Shown here: positions 6,177-14,544 of the stretch, one piece after another
Position numbering within the stretch: the stretch's first letter is position 1
Layout: every line of letters begins with the position of its first letter
From: CAJPNN01 sp041844735
GTDB lineage: Bacteria > Bacillota > Clostridia > Peptostreptococcales > Anaerovoracaceae
Assembly (NCBI GenBank): GCA_041844735.1
Contig: JBGZBP010000035.1
Span: forward strand, 1-23,523
DNA: 23,523 bases
Direction: 5' to 3'
Translations under genes and position numbers: made by a program
Notes under the pieces: model-generated
Told to the model about the DNA's origin: nothing
The model's database searches: none
The model's input: only the letters and a program-made list of their open reading frames with translations

Positions 6177-9101
6177 ATGAAGTGTGAGAAGAATATTGGC
6201 AGTTCAATTATTACAGGAAAAGATTCAAAAATAGATTCAAAAAGGGATTCAAAAAGAGATGCTGTCAGCTTGAAGGGGAGTTTTAGAGGAGCTTGCCGGA
6301 AAAAGTTGGTTTCGTATGCTCTTATTTTTGTGCTCTTTGCAGGGATTCAGGGGCCTTTCGGAGGCTTTTTGTTAAAGGACACGAAAATAGGTACGACAGC
6401 GAGTTATGGAGCGGAGATTACCGCAGGAGGTATCAATCCGATTGATAAAAATTTCAATATAGAGTTCAGGTTCGATGTTACGCAGAGAGTGAATATCGGA
6501 GTAAAGGTGAACGGAGAAGATGAGGAATTGTTAGCAGAGGACTATGAGGTGCAGGGATCGAAGGGCAGTCTATCCCCTATGAGCTATAAGACTTCATCTT
6601 TTTTTGAAAGCAGGGCGGTTAATGAAAGAAAGAGAGATAATGTAGAGATAGAGTCTGTCGAGGTCGAGAATGAAAACGGCGAGAAGGAAAAGCGAATAAG
6701 AGTATCGTGGGATGGAAGAATAGACGGAATACCTCTTATCGGTAAAGAGCTTGATGAGGACTATTTCACACTGGAGTTCAGTGTATATCCGCAAGGCTAC
6801 CCCGAGAGAAGCACATATCCGAGAATAGAGACGGGGCCCGGAGGACAGAAAATAGAAATAGATGGCGAAAATTGGACGTGGACACAGGATCCGGCATTTA
6901 TCATAAGAACAAGTATGCTCGTAGACTATAGAGTGCTGACGGAGGGTGGCGACCCCGCATTTCTGATGATAAAGGGAGGAAGCAGTGACTACATGCTGGG
7001 AGAGCTGATGGAGCAGTTTCTTTCGGGAGCGAGCATTCTTGATATAGCGGCAAATTTCAGCTGCAAGGATAAGATTGAAAATAACGGGGTGATTCTCCAG
7101 ACAAATATAATGATGGATCCTGTAAATATGGTTGACGGAAACTATATATTTTCATATAAGGATTTTGAAATATCAGGACTGGTTCCTTTAAAATTTGTCA
7201 GATGCTACAGTTCGAGAAATTACAAAAACGGAGCACTAGGAAAAGGATTCACTCATTCGTATGAGTACAGCCTGACGGATGATGTCGGTATAATCAGGAT
7301 AACTGTCCCGGGTGGAGAAGAGATAAGGTTTTTAAGAGAGAAAGCCGGAACCTACAGGGCACTTCAAAACAGCGGTTTTACGCTTAAGGAAGAAGCAGGC
7401 GCCTATGCACTTTGCAGTGAGAACGGCAGCAGGCACATGTTTGATGCAGACGGCAAACTGAAAGAAATCATATCCGAGACAGGACAGAAAATAGCGGAGT
7501 TGCTCTATGACGGCGGGGGAAAACTCGTTAAGCTCACAGGACTGAACGGGGAATTTAATTTTACCTATGAAAACGGATATATAAAACAGATAACGGACGG
7601 TGCAGGACGGACGAGCACTTATGAATATGAGGGAGATCACCTAGTAAAGGTTACAAACCCGGTAGGAGACAGCCTAAGATATGTATATGATGAAAACGGA
7701 TATATAAGCGAGGTATATGATTTTGAAGAAAATCTTTCCGTTAAAAATATCTATGATGAAAAGGGAAGAGTAATCCATCAGGAGCAGATTTCGGGAGATG
7801 GAAAAAATGTTGCGGATTTCAGCTATGATGACAGTGCAAGAATAAACAAGTTGATACAAAAAAACGGAAGGACTCTTATTTTTGAATACGACAATCACAG
7901 AAATTTAATACGTGTGACGGACAGCGGAAAAGAATCGTCAACAAAATTTGAAAAGGATTACCCTGTATCAAAGACTCTGAAATCTAAGGACGAGATAAGG
8001 CATGTTCTGGACGAGCAAAAAAGGGTTGTAACCCTTATAAACCCGGATAAGACCGAGGTGCGTTATGAATACGCCTACGGCAAAAAAGTGTCCAAGATAA
8101 TATATGAGGATTCGTATGAGGAATACAGCTATGATGCGAAAGGAAATGTTACGGCATACAGAGACAGAAACGGCAATGTGACCGAGTACAGCTACGATGC
8201 CGACGGATTTTTGACGGAAGAAAAGGATCCTATGGGCGGCATTAAGAAATATACTTATGAAAATAACAATATCAGCACTTTCGAGGATGAAGAGGGAGGG
8301 CTGGTAAGCTTCAAATACGATGAATTTGGAAGAGTTACAGAAAAGAGGATAAAGATAAATGACAACGAGGAAAGTGTGCTTAAGTTTGAGTACGACGCTT
8401 CGGGAAAACTCACCAAGGTAATTGATCCTCTGGGTGGAGAAATAAAGTATGAGCATGACAGAAACGGATTTTTAGTAAAGAAAACGGATCAAAATGACGG
8501 CGTGACGGAAGCAAGATATGGCGGTAACGGCGAAGCGGTATATGAGAAAAATTCTCTCGGCGGTGAGTATACCTACGAGTATGACGAGGAGGACGGTAAG
8601 CTCATAAAAGAGACCGACCCTCTTGGAGGTGAGACAGGATATGTATATGAGGAGGACGGCAAGCTGAAATCGGTGTATGATTCTCATCAAAACAAGACAA
8701 GCTATGAATACAACGAAAACGACGAAGTCGTCAAGGTGACGGATCCGCTTCTGAATGAGGAAAAATACGAATATGACAAGGTGGGAAACGTAACGTCATA
8801 CACAGATAAGAACGGCAATGAAACAAAATATAAGTATGATATTCATAAAAGAAGAACGGAGATAATCGATCCGTATGGTAAAAGCAGGACGTATAGATAT
8901 GACAAAAACGGAAACCTTTTAGAGGCGAAGGACAAAAACGGTATCGGTGTAAGGTTCACTTATGATAAGAATGACCGAATAACAGAAATATATAACGGCG
9001 AAAACAAGAAGACCGAAATCAGCTACGACAAAGCGGGAAGAGTGATAAAAAGAACGGACCCGATGCGCGGCTCCGTGTATTTCGAGTATGATAAAGCGTG
9101 A
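6177..9101 (+). CDS. Rhs/YD-repeat (WapA-like) toxin, N-terminal part up to a premature TGA
   Basis: This is the first 974 codons of a 2271-codon Rhs gene. I prefer ATG 6177, which follows GAGAAAGAGAG at 6160-6170, over the in-frame ATG at 6153, which lacks a ribosome binding site. The basic N-terminus carries a DSK-type repeat (about 15-26). A hydrophobic segment follows (about 44-66, LVSYALIFVLFAG...) that fits a signal peptide or membrane anchor, so export is probably Sec-type; no PAAR or VgrG partner is present. After a unique region comes a DUF6531-like entry to the shell from about residue 314 (DPVNMVDGNYIFSYKDFEI, then LGKGFTHSYEY). YD repeats of the form Y-E-Y-D-x-x-G-x-L/V-x follow to the end. 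These repeats form the beta-cage that encloses the toxin in Rhs proteins. The frame ends at TGA 9099-9101 in the middle of a YD repeat. Confidence 0.85.
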   Translation: MKCEKNIGSSIITGKDSKIDSKRDSKRDAVSLKGSFRGACRKKLVSYALIFVLFAGIQGPFGGFLLKDTKIGTTASYGAEITAGGINPIDKNFNIEFRFDVTQRVNIGVKVNGEDEELLAEDYEVQGSKGSLSPMSYKTSSFFESRAVNERKRDNVEIESVEVENENGEKEKRIRVSWDGRIDGIPLIGKELDEDYFTLEFSVYPQGYPERSTYPRIETGPGGQKIEIDGENWTWTQDPAFIIRTSMLVDYRVLTEGGDPAFLMIKGGSSDYMLGELMEQFLSGASILDIAANFSCKDKIENNGVILQTNIMMDPVNMVDGNYIFSYKDFEISGLVPLKFVRCYSSRNYKNGALGKGFTHSYEYSLTDDVGIIRITVPGGEEIRFLREKAGTYRALQNSGFTLKEEAGAYALCSENGSRHMFDADGKLKEIISETGQKIAELLYDGGGKLVKLTGLNGEFNFTYENGYIKQITDGAGRTSTYEYEGDHLVKVTNPVGDSLRYVYDENGYISEVYDFEENLSVKNIYDEKGRVIHQEQISGDGKNVADFSYDDSARINKLIQKNGRTLIFEYDNHRNLIRVTDSGKESSTKFEKDYPVSKTLKSKDEIRHVLDEQKRVVTLINPDKTEVRYEYAYGKKVSKIIYEDSYEEYSYDAKGNVTAYRDRNGNVTEYSYDADGFLTEEKDPMGGIKKYTYENNNISTFEDEEGGLVSFKYDEFGRVTEKRIKINDNEESVLKFEYDASGKLTKVIDPLGGEIKYEHDRNGFLVKKTDQNDGVTEARYGGNGEAVYEKNSLGGEYTYEYDEEDGKLIKETDPLGGETGYVYEEDGKLKSVYDSHQNKTSYEYNENDEVVKVTDPLLNEEKYEYDKVGNVTSYTDKNGNETKYKYDIHKRRTEIIDPYGKSRTYRYDKNGNLLEAKDKNGIGVRFTYDKNDRITEIYNGENKKTEISYDKAGRVIKRTDPMRGSVYFEYDKA
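6221..6256 (+). repeat. 12-base in-frame tandem repeat, three copies
   Basis: AGATTCAAAAAT, AGATTCAAAAAG and GGATTCAAAAAG follow one another with exact 12-base spacing, and a partial fourth copy begins with AGAT. They encode Asp-Ser-Lys-rich tetrapeptides just ahead of the hydrophobic export segment of the Rhs protein. Copy-number change would keep the reading frame. Confidence 0.8.
9099..9101 (+). other. In-frame TGA at a conserved YD-repeat glycine
   Basis: The context reads E-Y-D-K-A-stop-N-V-T. Other repeats in the gene read YDKAGN or YDKAGR, and GGA to TGA is a single G-to-T change. The same frame continues without further stops for 1296 codons. Confidence 0.9.
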
Positions 9102-12100
9102 AATGTCACTAAATACACTGATGAAAACGGCAACGAAACCGTATTTGTTTATGATAAAAAAGGCAATGTCACAAAAGAAATATATCCGAACGGTGCTACA
9201 AAGAGTTATTTTTATGATAAAGCATCAAATCTTGTTAAAATAGAAGACGAAGAGGGGGCTGTAAAAGAGATAACATATGACAAAGCCGGCAACATTCTAA
9301 GCGTAAAGAATGCTCTTGGGGATGTGAAAACCTTTGAATACGATAAAAAAGGAAGAAGAATTAAGGCTGTAGATGAAAACGGTGCAGAAGAGCTTTATAC
9401 ATATGACAGCGAAGACAATCTGACATCATATCAGAATAAAAACGGTGCAGTAACGAGATTTCTTTATGACCCTCTGGGAAGAATAAAAGGTTTAACGGAT
9501 CCTTTGGGCTATAAAGAGGAGTACACATATGATCCTGAGGGAAACCTTTTGGAGGAAATCCGAAACGGAATCCTTAGAGAAAAAAATACATATGACAAGC
9601 TCGGCAGGATAAAGACATCGCAAAACGCAAATCTCGATGTGGAAGAATATTTTTACGATAACGAGGACAATGTAATATCACACAGTGACAGAGAGGGCAA
9701 CATCTCGCGGTTTTTGTATACGAAGCTTTATGATATTGAGAAAATAATAAAAGCTGACGGAACTCACATATCATACGAATATGATGAGCTTGGACGAATC
9801 ATAAGCGAGACGGATGAAGAAGGAGCTAAAACCGGGTATTTTTATGATGCCGCATCAAACCTTATCAAGACAGTTGACAGTCTCGGCGGAGAATCTTTAA
9901 TAAAATATGATGTCATGAACAGGATGATAGAGGAGACCGACGAGCTTGGGCGAATCACCGGATACAGTTATGACAAAAAAGGCAATATAAAAGAAATAGT
10001 TGATGCAAAATCAGGAAAAGAAAAATATACATACAGCAAGACCAACAAGGTAATTTCTTACGAAAACAAAAACGGGGAAAAGACCTATTTCGCATACGAC
10101 AAAACAGGCAGACTGAAGAAGATAACCAACAGACTGAACCATAACAGAGCATTTTCATATGATAACGAGGGAAACTTGACAGTCTATGAGGATGGGAACA
10201 AGAACAAAACATACTTTGAATACGATGAGAACTCAAACCTGAAAAAGAAAACCGGAGAAGAGGGAAGCTATATATCATACGAATATGACTATATGGGAAA
10301 TATCAAGGCGAGAATAATGCCGGCACCGGGAGAGGGAGAGAGAAGAATACTCTACACCTATGACAATGAAAACAACATTGTGGGGCTTGATAAGGGCGCA
10401 GGAAAACAGAGGTTTTTCAGCTATGACAAGGAGGGCAACCTGATATCGTCGACGGACGAGAGAGGAGTCAGACTGGAATATGGATATGACAAGGTCTACA
10501 ACCTCACATCCGTTGTCGGAAAGAGTAAGAATATATCCTATGCATATGATAAAACAGGCAGACTGACAAGAGCGGAGGATGAAAAAGCAAATACTCTTGA
10601 ACTTTCATATGACAGTCTCTCAAGAATCATAAAATCAAGAGAAAACGGATTGGAGATGGCATACGAGTACGATGCTGCCGGAAATCAGGTGAAGCAGATA
10701 TATCCGGAAGGTAAGGAAGTCTTGAGGGAATACGATGAGCTTGACCTCTTAAAAACACTTACGGACTTCAATAACAAAAAGACTAAGTACGAGTATGACA
10801 AAGAGGGCAATGTCATAAAAATATGGCATCCGGATATGTCGTCTACGGAGATCGACTACAACTCACTGGGACTTCCCGTTCAGAGAAAAGAAGTTACAAA
10901 AGACGGAATAACACTTAGAGAAACAATATTGGCATATGATGATAATGATAATATCAGATTAAAGGAGAGAACATGCACAGGTAACCTTAAAAAGGATAAG
11001 AGCCACAGATATTACTATGACAGGGAAAACAGACTCTCAAAGAGCATTACGGACACCGAAATAAGGAACTACAAGTACGACAGGGCAGGTAATATCATCA
11101 GCGACGGCAGAAACAAATTTTCGTATGACAGATTGTCAAGACTCATAAAAAGGGAGGACGAGAAGAGTAATACAAAGAGCTATGAGTATGACGAAGCCGG
11201 GAATTTAATTAGGAGTGAACTTTTAAAGGCAGAGGATGGAAATAATAACGCGAAAAGTGAGACGACCTCATTTGAGTATGACGAGTATCTGAGGCTGATA
11301 AAAGCCGAAAAGAGCACGGGGGAAAGAAGTATATATCAATACAACCCTGTCGGTGTCAGGATTAAGAACGAGAAGCTGAGAAAAAATAAAAATATCGGAC
11401 ATCAAAACAGTGAGCTGACGGACGGATCAAGAGGAGAGAACTATCTTGACTATTTAAAGGACGGCAGAGCGACGCAGCAGAGAGTTTTCACGTCCGAAAT
11501 AGGCACTGTCCATCAAAACGATTATGAGACCGTGAGGACGCACTACATGGCGGACTATACGAGTGAAAACGAAGATGATGTTTTGGAAATAGAGGACGGA
11601 AGCTTTGTAAGAGCAAATATTTATGATGACGACGGAAGAAGACTGTCATCGGTGTTTTCGCATGCGAAAGATACAAAAGAGGGTGAAAGGGGAGAAAATC
11701 CGGCATCTAAGATATCGGCGGAATCTATCAAAAAAGCATATTATAGGCATGACGTGCTTGGAAGTACTCTGTTTTCAGTTGATGAAGCCGGGGATATTCT
11801 GTCGCACATGGAATACGATGAATGGGGATTGTCTGAATATGATACATATCAGGACATGAATTTTACAGGTCTTTCAGATAGAGCGGCAGATTTTACAGGC
11901 TATACATATGATGATATTCTAGGGATATATTTTGCAAGGAACAGAATGTATGATCCGACCGACCACCGCTTTATACAGGAAGATGATATGGAGGACGGAT
12001 ACAGCCTTTATGTGTACTGTGGAAATGACCCTGTAAATATGATTGACCCGTCGGGGAACATAAGCGACAAAAATATAAAAGCATTTTTCAAGGGGGCAGG

Positions 12101-12992
12101 CAAATACACAAAAAAACTTGTAGTGGATTTAGCGGATGCTTCATATGTAATATCACCTAAGCAATTTATAAAGGCGACGAAGAATGCTAAAAAACAGATA
12201 AAGGCGGTCAAGAGAGGAGAAAAAGGGATAAAGGCTGCAAAGAAGAGCATTAATAGGGAATTTTTAAAAACCTACAGACCTTATAAAGCTATCCAGGAAA
12301 CAAAGGACACGATAGTTGCCTTTAACAGTTTGAGCAAGCAGCATAAGAGTAAGAGTAAAGCAGTAAAGATAATGGGAAAGGCAGTTGTTGATACTGCGAC
12401 TGAGGAATACATAGATTTATATCACTATTATCAAGACTTCAAATGCGGTAAGAAAATATCAACAGCCCGGGTGGAAAAACTGGGAGCGAGTGTTGCCGCC
12501 GTAGCACTTGATATAGCACCGGTGCCGGCAGGAAAAGTAGGTAAGGTAGCTAAAATAGGATCTTCTGTATCTAAAGTGTCCAAGGGAAGTATTGTTGCTT
12601 CAAAAACGAAGGCGGCTGTAAAACATGCTGTTAAAACACCTAAAATCAATTTCAAAAAGGAAATGGAGATAGTCAGACATAAAGGGAAGACAGGGGAACT
12701 TGATGCGGGAATTGATCCGGATAAAAAAAAGAAACATATAGAGTCTTTAACTAAAAAAGCCCAAAGAAGATATCCGGATGAACTTGATCACGACCTTAAA
12801 ACTTTAAAAGAAGTAAAAAATGTTAAAAAACAAAGCTATACGAGGCAAATAAAGGATTTTAACCTTTGGGCACAGAATAAAGGGTATGAATTCACATTGA
12901 TATTAAGAGATAAAAACACAATGGTAACGAAACCTTTGCGTGAAGAAATAGAAAAAGGAAATATAAAGATTGATTATATATATAAAGAGTAA
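9102..12992 (+). CDS. Rhs C-terminal part: YD repeats, RHS core and restriction-endonuclease-fold toxin tip
   Basis: These 1296 codons continue the frame beyond the TGA. The first possible restart is GTG 9324, which has no convincing ribosome binding site. YD repeats run to an RHS-associated core at about residues 1856-1960 of the full protein. The core reads YRHDVLGSTLFSVDEAG, then ARNRMYDPTDHRFIQED, and ends with NDPVNMIDPSG. The variable tip (about 1960-2271) starts with a Lys/Ala-rich helical part and a pre-toxin-like hydrophobic stretch (VAAVALDIAPVPAGKVGKV). Its last 75 residues carry RRYPDELDHD (Asp2201) and LKEVKNVKKQSYTRQIKDF (Glu2212, Lys2214), then KPLREEIEKGNI. This D...ExK arrangement and flanking pattern match the Tox-REase-7-like DNase toxins of polymorphic toxin systems. 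The active-site residues are intact. A restarted product would lack the export segment. Confidence 0.78.
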   Translation, partial: NVTKYTDENGNETVFVYDKKGNVTKEIYPNGATKSYFYDKASNLVKIEDEEGAVKEITYDKAGNILSVKNALGDVKTFEYDKKGRRIKAVDENGAEELYTYDSEDNLTSYQNKNGAVTRFLYDPLGRIKGLTDPLGYKEEYTYDPEGNLLEEIRNGILREKNTYDKLGRIKTSQNANLDVEEYFYDNEDNVISHSDREGNISRFLYTKLYDIEKIIKADGTHISYEYDELGRIISETDEEGAKTGYFYDAASNLIKTVDSLGGESLIKYDVMNRMIEETDELGRITGYSYDKKGNIKEIVDAKSGKEKYTYSKTNKVISYENKNGEKTYFAYDKTGRLKKITNRLNHNRAFSYDNEGNLTVYEDGNKNKTYFEYDENSNLKKKTGEEGSYISYEYDYMGNIKARIMPAPGEGERRILYTYDNENNIVGLDKGAGKQRFFSYDKEGNLISSTDERGVRLEYGYDKVYNLTSVVGKSKNISYAYDKTGRLTRAEDEKANTLELSYDSLSRIIKSRENGLEMAYEYDAAGNQVKQIYPEGKEVLREYDELDLLKTLTDFNNKKTKYEYDKEGNVIKIWHPDMSSTEIDYNSLGLPVQRKEVTKDGITLRETILAYDDNDNIRLKERTCTGNLKKDKSHRYYYDRENRLSKSITDTEIRNYKYDRAGNIISDGRNKFSYDRLSRLIKREDEKSNTKSYEYDEAGNLIRSELLKAEDGNNNAKSETTSFEYDEYLRLIKAEKSTGERSIYQYNPVGVRIKNEKLRKNKNIGHQNSELTDGSRGENYLDYLKDGRATQQRVFTSEIGTVHQNDYETVRTHYMADYTSENEDDVLEIEDGSFVRANIYDDDGRRLSSVFSHAKDTKEGERGENPASKISAESIKKAYYRHDVLGSTLFSVDEAGDILSHMEYDEWGLSEYDTYQDMNFTGLSDRAADFTGYTYDDILGIYFARNRMYDPTDHRFIQEDDMEDGYSLYVYCGNDPVNMIDPSGNISDKNIKAFFKGAGKYTKKLVVDLADASYVISPKQFIKATKNAKKQIKAVKRGEKGIKAAKKSINREFLKTYRPYKAIQETKDTIVAFNSLSKQHKSKSKAVKIMGKAVVDTATEEYIDLYHYYQDFKCGKKISTARVEKLGASVAAVALDIAPVPAGKVGKVAKIGSSVSKVSKGSIVASKTKAAVKHAVKTPKINFKKEMEIVRHKGKTGELDAGIDPDKKKKHIESLTKKAQRRYPDELDHDLKTLKEVKNVKKQSYTRQIKDFNLWAQNKGYEFTLILRDKNTMVTKPLREEIEKGNIKIDYIYKE

Positions 12993-13000
12993 CAGAATTC

Positions 13001-13031
13001 TTGTATTATTTTAGGAAAATAAAAGTATAAT
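13001..13031 (+). promoter_or_regulatory. Possible promoter ahead of the first HEAT gene
   Basis: A perfect TATAAT (13026-13031) lies 23 bases before the start codon, with TTGTAT at 13001-13006 as a possible -35. The 19-base spacing is longer than ideal. It would allow immunity-type genes to be expressed independently of the long Rhs transcript. Confidence 0.3.
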
Positions 13032-13053
13032 AAAACATGAGGAGGTTATGGTT

Positions 13054-13746
13054 ATGGCAAGAGATTTTGACAAAAAGAAATTTATACGAGAAATAACGGA
13101 GGCAGGTTATCCTATTGAGAATATTAATGATTTAATGAATATAGGACCTAATGAACAGTATCTAACACCGATAATTTTAAAATATCTTACTGAAATTGAC
13201 GATGGACATTATAAGGGAGCACTTGCCAGAGCTATGACCGTTAAGGGGTATAAGGGTGTGGCACCTGTACTGATTGAAGAATTTAAAAAAGATACAAATG
13301 ATTTGGACAAGTGGGCAATAGGTAATGCATTGTGCTTTATACAGGATGAGTCTGTTTTAGATGATATGATTGAGCTTGTAAAAGATAAAAAATATGGAAC
13401 GGCAAGGCAAATGATAGCGGAGGGACTGGGTGCTTACAAGACTGATGAAGTTAAGGAAACTTTGATATCGCTACTTGATGATGAAGATGTAAATGGGCAT
13501 GCACTTCATGCCTTGGGAGTACTTAAAGATGAAAGTACAAGAAAATATGTAGAAAGATTTTTGGATTATGATGTAACATGGATTAGAAATAAAGCAAAGA
13601 CAATAATAAAAAGGCTTGATAAACAGAAAGAAAAGGAGGAAGCAAAAAGGATTAAAGAACTTGAAAAGCAGAGGGAAAAAGAGGAACGCAAGAGGTTGAA
13701 AGAACTCGAAAAACAGAAGAAAAAAGAGGAGAGCCAAAAGGATTAA
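13054..13746 (+). CDS. HEAT-repeat protein, copy 1 (candidate immunity protein)
   Basis: This is a 230-residue cytoplasmic-type protein with no signal peptide. The start at 13054 is chosen because GAGGAGG (13039-13045) is 8 bases upstream and it aligns with the start of copy 2; the ATG at 13048 is only 2 bases from that site. Residues about 30-195 form HEAT-like alpha-helical repeats (YKGALARAMTVKGYKGVAPV, then LDKWAIGNAL, ARQMIAEGLGAY, KETLISLL, and WIRNKAKTIIKRL). The last 35 residues are a highly charged Lys/Glu helix with a repeated KRxKELEKQ unit, probably a coiled coil. It begins 61 bases after the Rhs toxin, the usual immunity position, but this role is inferred from position only. It is about 87% identical by eye to the next HEAT gene. 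Confidence 0.85.
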   Translation: MARDFDKKKFIREITEAGYPIENINDLMNIGPNEQYLTPIILKYLTEIDDGHYKGALARAMTVKGYKGVAPVLIEEFKKDTNDLDKWAIGNALCFIQDESVLDDMIELVKDKKYGTARQMIAEGLGAYKTDEVKETLISLLDDEDVNGHALHALGVLKDESTRKYVERFLDYDVTWIRNKAKTIIKRLDKQKEKEEAKRIKELEKQREKEERKRLKELEKQKKKEESQKD

Positions 13747-13751
13747 GGACA

Positions 13752-13814
13752 ATGCTTTACGATAATACACAGATTGAAGAAATAATAGAATATGAAATAA
13801 TAGAAATCATATAA
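13752..13814 (+). pseudogene. 5' remnant of the 280-residue protein gene
   Basis: The 20 codons MLYDNTQIEEIIEYEIIEII then stop begin five bases after copy 1 of the HEAT gene, behind the same GGACA spacer used in copy 2. The first 20 bases are identical to the start of the gene at 14545, and recognisable similarity continues to about 13818. This is what remains of a full gene after deletion, not a new short gene, although a 20-residue peptide could still be translated. Confidence 0.8.
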
Positions 13815-13830
13815 TATGTGTATGATTTCT
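13802..13830 (+). repeat. Perfect 10-bp inverted repeat at the duplication junction
   Basis: AGAAATCATA (13802-13811) and TATGATTTCT (13821-13830) are exact reverse complements around a 9-base spacer. They sit directly before the ribosome binding site (GAGGAG, 13833-13838) of HEAT copy 2. There is no T tract, so it is not an ordinary terminator. It may be an operator, an mRNA hairpin, or a by-product of the deletion. Confidence 0.65.
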
Positions 13831-13849
13831 CTGAGGAGATGTAATTATT

Positions 13850-14539
13850 ATGAGAGAGTTTGATGGAGAAAAATTTGCAAAAGAAATAACGGAAGCAGGT
13901 TATCCTATTGAGAGTATTAATGATTTAATGAATATAGGACCTGACGAACAGTATCTAACACCAATAATTTTAAAATATCTTACGGAAATTGACGATGGAC
14001 ATTATAAGGGAGCACTTGCCAGAGCTATGACCGTTAAGGGATATAAGGGGGTGGCACCGGTACTGATTGAAGAATTTAAGAAAGAAACAAAGGGGTTAAA
14101 CAAATGGACAATAGGCAATGCACTATGTGTTATACAGGATGAGTCTGTTTTGGATGATATGATTGAACTTGTAAAAGATAAAAAATATGGAACGGCAAGG
14201 CAAATGATAGCAGATGGACTGGGTGCATATAAGACTGATGAAGTTAAGGAAACTTTGATATCCCTGCTTGATGATAAGGATGTATACGGACATGCATTAT
14301 GCGGATTAGGGAGACTTAAAGACGAGAGCACAAGAAAATATATAGAGCAATTCTTGGATTGTGATAGAACGTGGATTCGCAATGAAGCAAAGAAGATAAT
14401 AAAAAGGCTTGATAAGCAGAAAGAAAAGGAAGAAGCAAAAAGACTTAAAGAACTTGAAAAGCAGAGGGAAAAAGAGGAGAGCAAGAGGTTAAAAGAACTT
14501 GAGAAACAGAAGAAAAAAGAGGAGAGTCAAAAGGCTTAA
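13850..14539 (+). CDS. HEAT-repeat protein, copy 2 (candidate immunity protein)
   Basis: This is a 229-residue paralogue of the preceding HEAT gene. The segment from EITEAGYPIE through the helical repeats is almost unchanged; differences cluster at the N-terminus (MREFDGEKFAK), around residues 80-95, and in the 145-180 part (GHALCGLGRLKDES versus GHALHALGVLKDES). These could be specificity-determining surfaces or simply drift. The charged C-terminal KRLKELEKQ helix is retained. GAGGAG at 13833-13838 serves the ATG. The stop is five bases before the next start, so translation is probably coupled to the 280-residue gene. The role is inferred from its place behind an Rhs toxin. Confidence 0.85.
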   Translation: MREFDGEKFAKEITEAGYPIESINDLMNIGPDEQYLTPIILKYLTEIDDGHYKGALARAMTVKGYKGVAPVLIEEFKKETKGLNKWTIGNALCVIQDESVLDDMIELVKDKKYGTARQMIADGLGAYKTDEVKETLISLLDDKDVYGHALCGLGRLKDESTRKYIEQFLDCDRTWIRNEAKKIIKRLDKQKEKEEAKRLKELEKQREKEESKRLKELEKQKKKEESQKA

Positions 14540-14544
14540 GGACA

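Larger units (their letters stand above)
6177..12992 (+). pseudogene. Full-length Rhs toxin gene interrupted by one nonsense codon
   Basis: The frame from 6177 to 12992 is open throughout except for TGA 9099-9101. The 74 codons between that TGA and the next possible start (GTG 9324) encode ordinary YD repeats in the same frame (for example YDKKGNVT and YDKAGN), so this is one gene, not two. The conceptual product of 2271 codons is close to the usual size of WapA-type proteins. Either the gene is a recent pseudogene, the TGA is a base-call error, or the stop is read through at low level. I favour a recent single-base change, because nothing else in the 6.8-kb frame has decayed. Confidence 0.75.

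Noticed and set aside
9099..9101. TGA recoded as glycine (as in some candidate-phylum bacteria) or as selenocysteine
   Set aside because: uvrC, the thioredoxin-reductase-like gene and the GntR gene all end in TGA, and no other gene contains in-frame TGA. The site expects glycine, and no selenocysteine-type hairpin is evident after it.
7332..10278. Several long open frames on the - strand inside the Rhs gene
   Set aside because: They are mirror frames of repetitive Tyr/Asp/Gly codons, with no ribosome binding sites and no recognisable protein features.
11980..12056. Unusual loss of the DPxG self-cleavage motif in the RHS core
   Set aside because: The upstream motif reads QEDDMED instead of a DPxG form, but Gram-positive Rhs proteins often vary here, so it is not clearly abnormal.
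9324..12992. An independent second Rhs gene starting at GTG 9324
   Set aside because: The same frame with YD repeats continues upstream to the TGA at 9099, there is no convincing ribosome binding site, and the product would lack an export segment.
6177..12992. Type VI secretion effector
   Set aside because: No PAAR, VgrG or chaperone gene is nearby, the N-terminus has a Sec-like hydrophobic segment, and the surrounding genes are those of a Gram-positive.
13048..13053. Start of HEAT copy 1 at ATG 13048
   Set aside because: It is only two bases from GAGGAGG; ATG 13054 has proper spacing and aligns with copy 2.
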